This document shows positions 62,424 through 64,000 of a stretch of 64,000 bases of DNA, piece after piece (the stretch's first letter is position 1; each line of letters starts with the position of its first letter). A model generated the notes under the pieces. The model saw nothing but the letters and a program-made list of their open reading frames with translations. It was not told the DNA's origin and did not search any database. A program made the position numbers and the translations under genes. This DNA comes from Stenotrophomonas maltophilia (GTDB lineage Bacteria; Pseudomonadota; Gammaproteobacteria; Xanthomonadales; Xanthomonadaceae): NCBI RefSeq assembly GCF_002799155.1, contig NZ_NERD01000001.1, forward strand, positions 1 to 64,000, given 5' to 3'.

Positions 62424-62654
62424 TCAGCGCAGCGGGCGATCCACGCCCTTGCGCTTGAGTTCCCTGTCGCAGGCGTCGCTGATCGGGGCGATCGGCAGCG
62501 GCGGGCGCTCGCCCGTCTTCGGATCGCGCAGCGCCGGCTGTTCGCGGTATGCATCCAACTGCTGCTGGCATTGATACGAGATCGGATCCAGCTCGGTGGG
62601 CGTGGTGGAACAGGCAGCGAGCAGGGCCAGGGGCAGCAGGAGCAGGGTACGCAT
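62424..62654 (-). CDS. Small lipoprotein
   Basis: This 76-residue lipoprotein has a signal ending LLAAC (about Cys15). The mature part is short and polar with two cysteines (YQCQQQLDAY, SDACDREL) likely to form a disulfide. The function is unknown. The start is ATG 62654. A TTG at 62666 is also in frame, and neither has a clear Shine-Dalgarno. It lies 48 bases upstream of the DUF2145 operon and could be its first gene. Confidence 0.65.
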   Translation of the reverse strand: MRTLLLLPLALLAACSTTPTELDPISYQCQQQLDAYREQPALRDPKTGERPPLPIAPISDACDRELKRKGVDRPLR

Positions 62655-62737
62655 GAAGACGTTCAACGTGATGGAGGAAGCTGGACTCTAACCGCGCAGC
62701 TGGATCGAAATGTTCAGAAATCGCTGGATGATCGGGA

Positions 62738-62762
62738 CCTGCCGGCCAGCGGCCGGCACTAC
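62738..62762. repeat. SMAG REP supplying a stop codon
   Basis: A CCGGCC/GGCCGG palindrome. On the minus strand its head reads GTAGTGCCGGCC. The TAG of that head is the stop codon (62759-62761) of the ELM1-type gene. Confidence 0.78.
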
Positions 62763-63724
62763 CGCAATGCCAGCCGCGCTTTCACTTCCGCCGCGATCCG
62801 CGCGGTTTCGCGCAGTGGCTCGATGCGGTCGTACTGCCAGTCCAGCCAGTGCGCCTGCAATCGCCCGCGCTCGCGCAGCTGTTGCTGGAAGCGTGCCAGC
62901 CGCCCCTGCACGGTATCGGCCAGCGCCACCATCACCGGCATGCGCGTGGCGCAGGCCTCCGAGAGCAGGTTCACCGAATCGGGCGAGACCACCACGCGGT
63001 TGGCCCAGCCGAGCAGGCCGCCATAGGGATTGGTGCCGTCGCCGCCATCGCCCCAGATCACGTGTGGCAGGTCGGCGAATTTCGCGCGCAGTATCTCGGC
63101 CAAGGCCGGTGGCGTGCGCCGCGAGGTGGTCGCCAGCAGGCTGCCGCCTTCGCTGCGGATCTGGTCGGCCAGTGCCTGGAACACGCCGACCATCGCCGTC
63201 TCGTCCCACGGTGCCAGCGGTGTCGGGCCGCCCACCAGCAGTGCGGTGCGCGGGCCGGGCAGGGTGCTGAAGCCGGCGAACGCGGCGCGGCCCCAGGCCA
63301 GCCAGTCGTCGTCCACCGGGTTGAGGCTGCCGAGCAGGGTCAGCACGTTGTTGCCGCGCAGGGCATCGTGTTCGGGCACCACCACTACATCCCAGTGACG
63401 CGCGCCGATGCGCGGGTCGAGGATCTGCACCACCTGGCTGCCACGTGCGCGCAGCACGCGCAGGGCGCCAGCGGCCTGTCGGCCACAACCGATCGCCAGC
63501 GCCGGGGCGTCGGCAGCCAGCGTCGCGAAGGCCTCGCCGTAGCCGTTCACATCACCAGGCAGGCGTCGCGGCGACAGCCAGCGCCAGGGCGCGCGTGGCT
63601 GCAGCAGCAGCGGCCGATGGGTGCCCTGGCGCAGCGCCGTGGCCAGCGCGACCGCCTGGCGGACATTGCCCGCACGGCCGTCTGTGACCGTCCAGGGCGC
63701 GCTCGATCGTTTCACCATTGGCAT
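62759..63724 (-). CDS. ELM1/GtrOC1-family protein (mitochondrial fission ELM1-like)
   Basis: This 321-residue cytoplasmic protein of the ELM1 family (PF06258) has a GT-B-like fold. Recognisable runs are WTVTDGRAGNVRQAVALA near the N-terminus, LLVGGPT in the middle and VVSPDSVNLLSEA towards the end. Such bacterial genes often sit near lipopolysaccharide genes, and glycosyltransferase activity has been suggested. Two starts, 63724 and 63718, are possible. Its stop codon comes from the REP head. Confidence 0.85.
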   Translation of the reverse strand: MPMVKRSSAPWTVTDGRAGNVRQAVALATALRQGTHRPLLLQPRAPWRWLSPRRLPGDVNGYGEAFATLAADAPALAIGCGRQAAGALRVLRARGSQVVQILDPRIGARHWDVVVVPEHDALRGNNVLTLLGSLNPVDDDWLAWGRAAFAGFSTLPGPRTALLVGGPTPLAPWDETAMVGVFQALADQIRSEGGSLLATTSRRTPPALAEILRAKFADLPHVIWGDGGDGTNPYGGLLGWANRVVVSPDSVNLLSEACATRMPVMVALADTVQGRLARFQQQLRERGRLQAHWLDWQYDRIEPLRETARIAAEVKARLALR

Positions 63725-63843
63725 TAATTCGTTTCAGCCCTGCTGGGTGTTGCAACAGTCGCGACACTCTACACTGCGGCTCGTCGTTTCGCCCCGCGCC
63801 GCCCGCGGGCACTGACTTCCCTTAGCCGCCCTGGAGTTCACCG

Positions 63844-64000
63844 ATGTCCCACGCGCTCGACGCTGCTGCCCTCGATCAGCTGTTCCGCACCGCCCGTACA
63901 CAGAACGCCTTCCTCGACACGCCGGTCCCGGCCAGCCTGCTGCAGGAACTGTACGACCTGGTGAAGTGGGGCCCGACCGCGGCCAACACCACGCCGGCCC
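63844..64000 (+). CDS. Nitroreductase family protein, RutE-like (partial, cut by window end)
   Basis: The first 52 residues are present, beginning [19 protein letters not shown] and with [13 protein letters not shown], the FMN-binding opening of RutE/HadB-type nitroreductases. Relatives reduce malonic semialdehyde (RutE) using NADPH. GGAG lies 10 bases before the ATG. It is divergent from the ELM1 gene. The gap 63725-63843 has a TTGCAA (63750) and TACACT (63770) only 14 bases apart, so a promoter is unclear. Confidence 0.88.
   Translation, partial: MSHALDAAALDQLFRTARTQNAFLDTPVPASLLQELYDLVKWGPTAANTTPA

Noticed and set aside
59775..63026. A 1083-codon open frame on the plus strand
   Set aside because: It runs antisense to five minus-strand genes with signal peptides and good ribosome sites and begins in a REP. 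It has no recognisable domain.

Overview
The window looks like chromosome of a Stenotrophomonas species, most likely of the S. maltophilia complex (Xanthomonadaceae). This is an inference from four things. GC content is high throughout. The intergenic spaces carry many short imperfect palindromes that begin with GTAG, the hallmark of the S. maltophilia 'SMAG' REP family. Gene order matches gammaproteobacterial housekeeping blocks (coxBA-ctaG-coxC-surf1-ctaA-ctaB; tsaD divergent from rpsU-yqeY-dnaG; glnE). The genes carry xanthomonad-type features. No phage, IS element, CRISPR array or tRNA was found.

Layout. 1-600: the tail of an rRNA operon with two identical 5S genes, each with its own terminator, then REPs. 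600-13600: envelope and housekeeping genes (M28 lipoprotein peptidase, a VNG-repeat secreted protein, EnvC-like factor, S41 protease, rhomboid protease, FadL porin), the NAD-salvage pair pnuC-nadR, and a PutA lacking the DNA-binding domain. 13800-22330: the complete aa3 cytochrome c oxidase locus with assembly factors and heme A synthesis. 22500-31100: a ChaN/TIKI-like protein, an SBF-like transporter, a secreted phosphatase, dnaG, a YihY/BrkB membrane protein, yqeY and rpsU, with tsaD and folB on the other strand. An Abi/HEPN-type gene sits between tsaD and folB. 31100-37700: a YbdG-type mechanosensitive channel, a cytoplasmic GH3 glycosidase behind a LacI-type operator, lipoproteins, a PQQ sugar dehydrogenase and small proteins.

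37750-50440 is the most coherent accessory locus. Two divergent arms flank an AT-rich palindromic intergenic region. The minus arm encodes a YkfC-like NlpC/P60 endopeptidase, a YkfB-like L-Ala-D/L-Glu epimerase, an RpiR/SIS regulator, an exported L,D-transpeptidase-fold protein and an APC permease. The plus arm encodes an exported transglutaminase-like protein, a TonB-dependent receptor, a class C beta-lactamase-fold hydrolase and a VanX-type D-Ala-D-Ala dipeptidase. Together they suggest uptake and dismantling of cell-wall peptides under RpiR control.

50650-64000: small membrane and EF-hand proteins, a HAD hydrolase, a 2-oxoadipate dioxygenase/decarboxylase (HglS/YdcJ), a succinyl-CoA:acetate CoA-transferase, glnE, a tandem 154-bp REP array, a VUT/YhhQ transporter, a DUF2145 operon containing two paralogous secreted proteins, a small lipoprotein, an ELM1-type protein, and the start of a RutE-like nitroreductase cut by the window edge.

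Non-coding structure is rich: SMAG REPs (one pair lies inside a coding sequence and two supply stop codons), a second hairpin family bounded by GGGGTC/GACCCC whose inner stems differ but stay paired, a 30-bp perfect inverted repeat, and two intrinsic terminators with no obvious gene in front of them.
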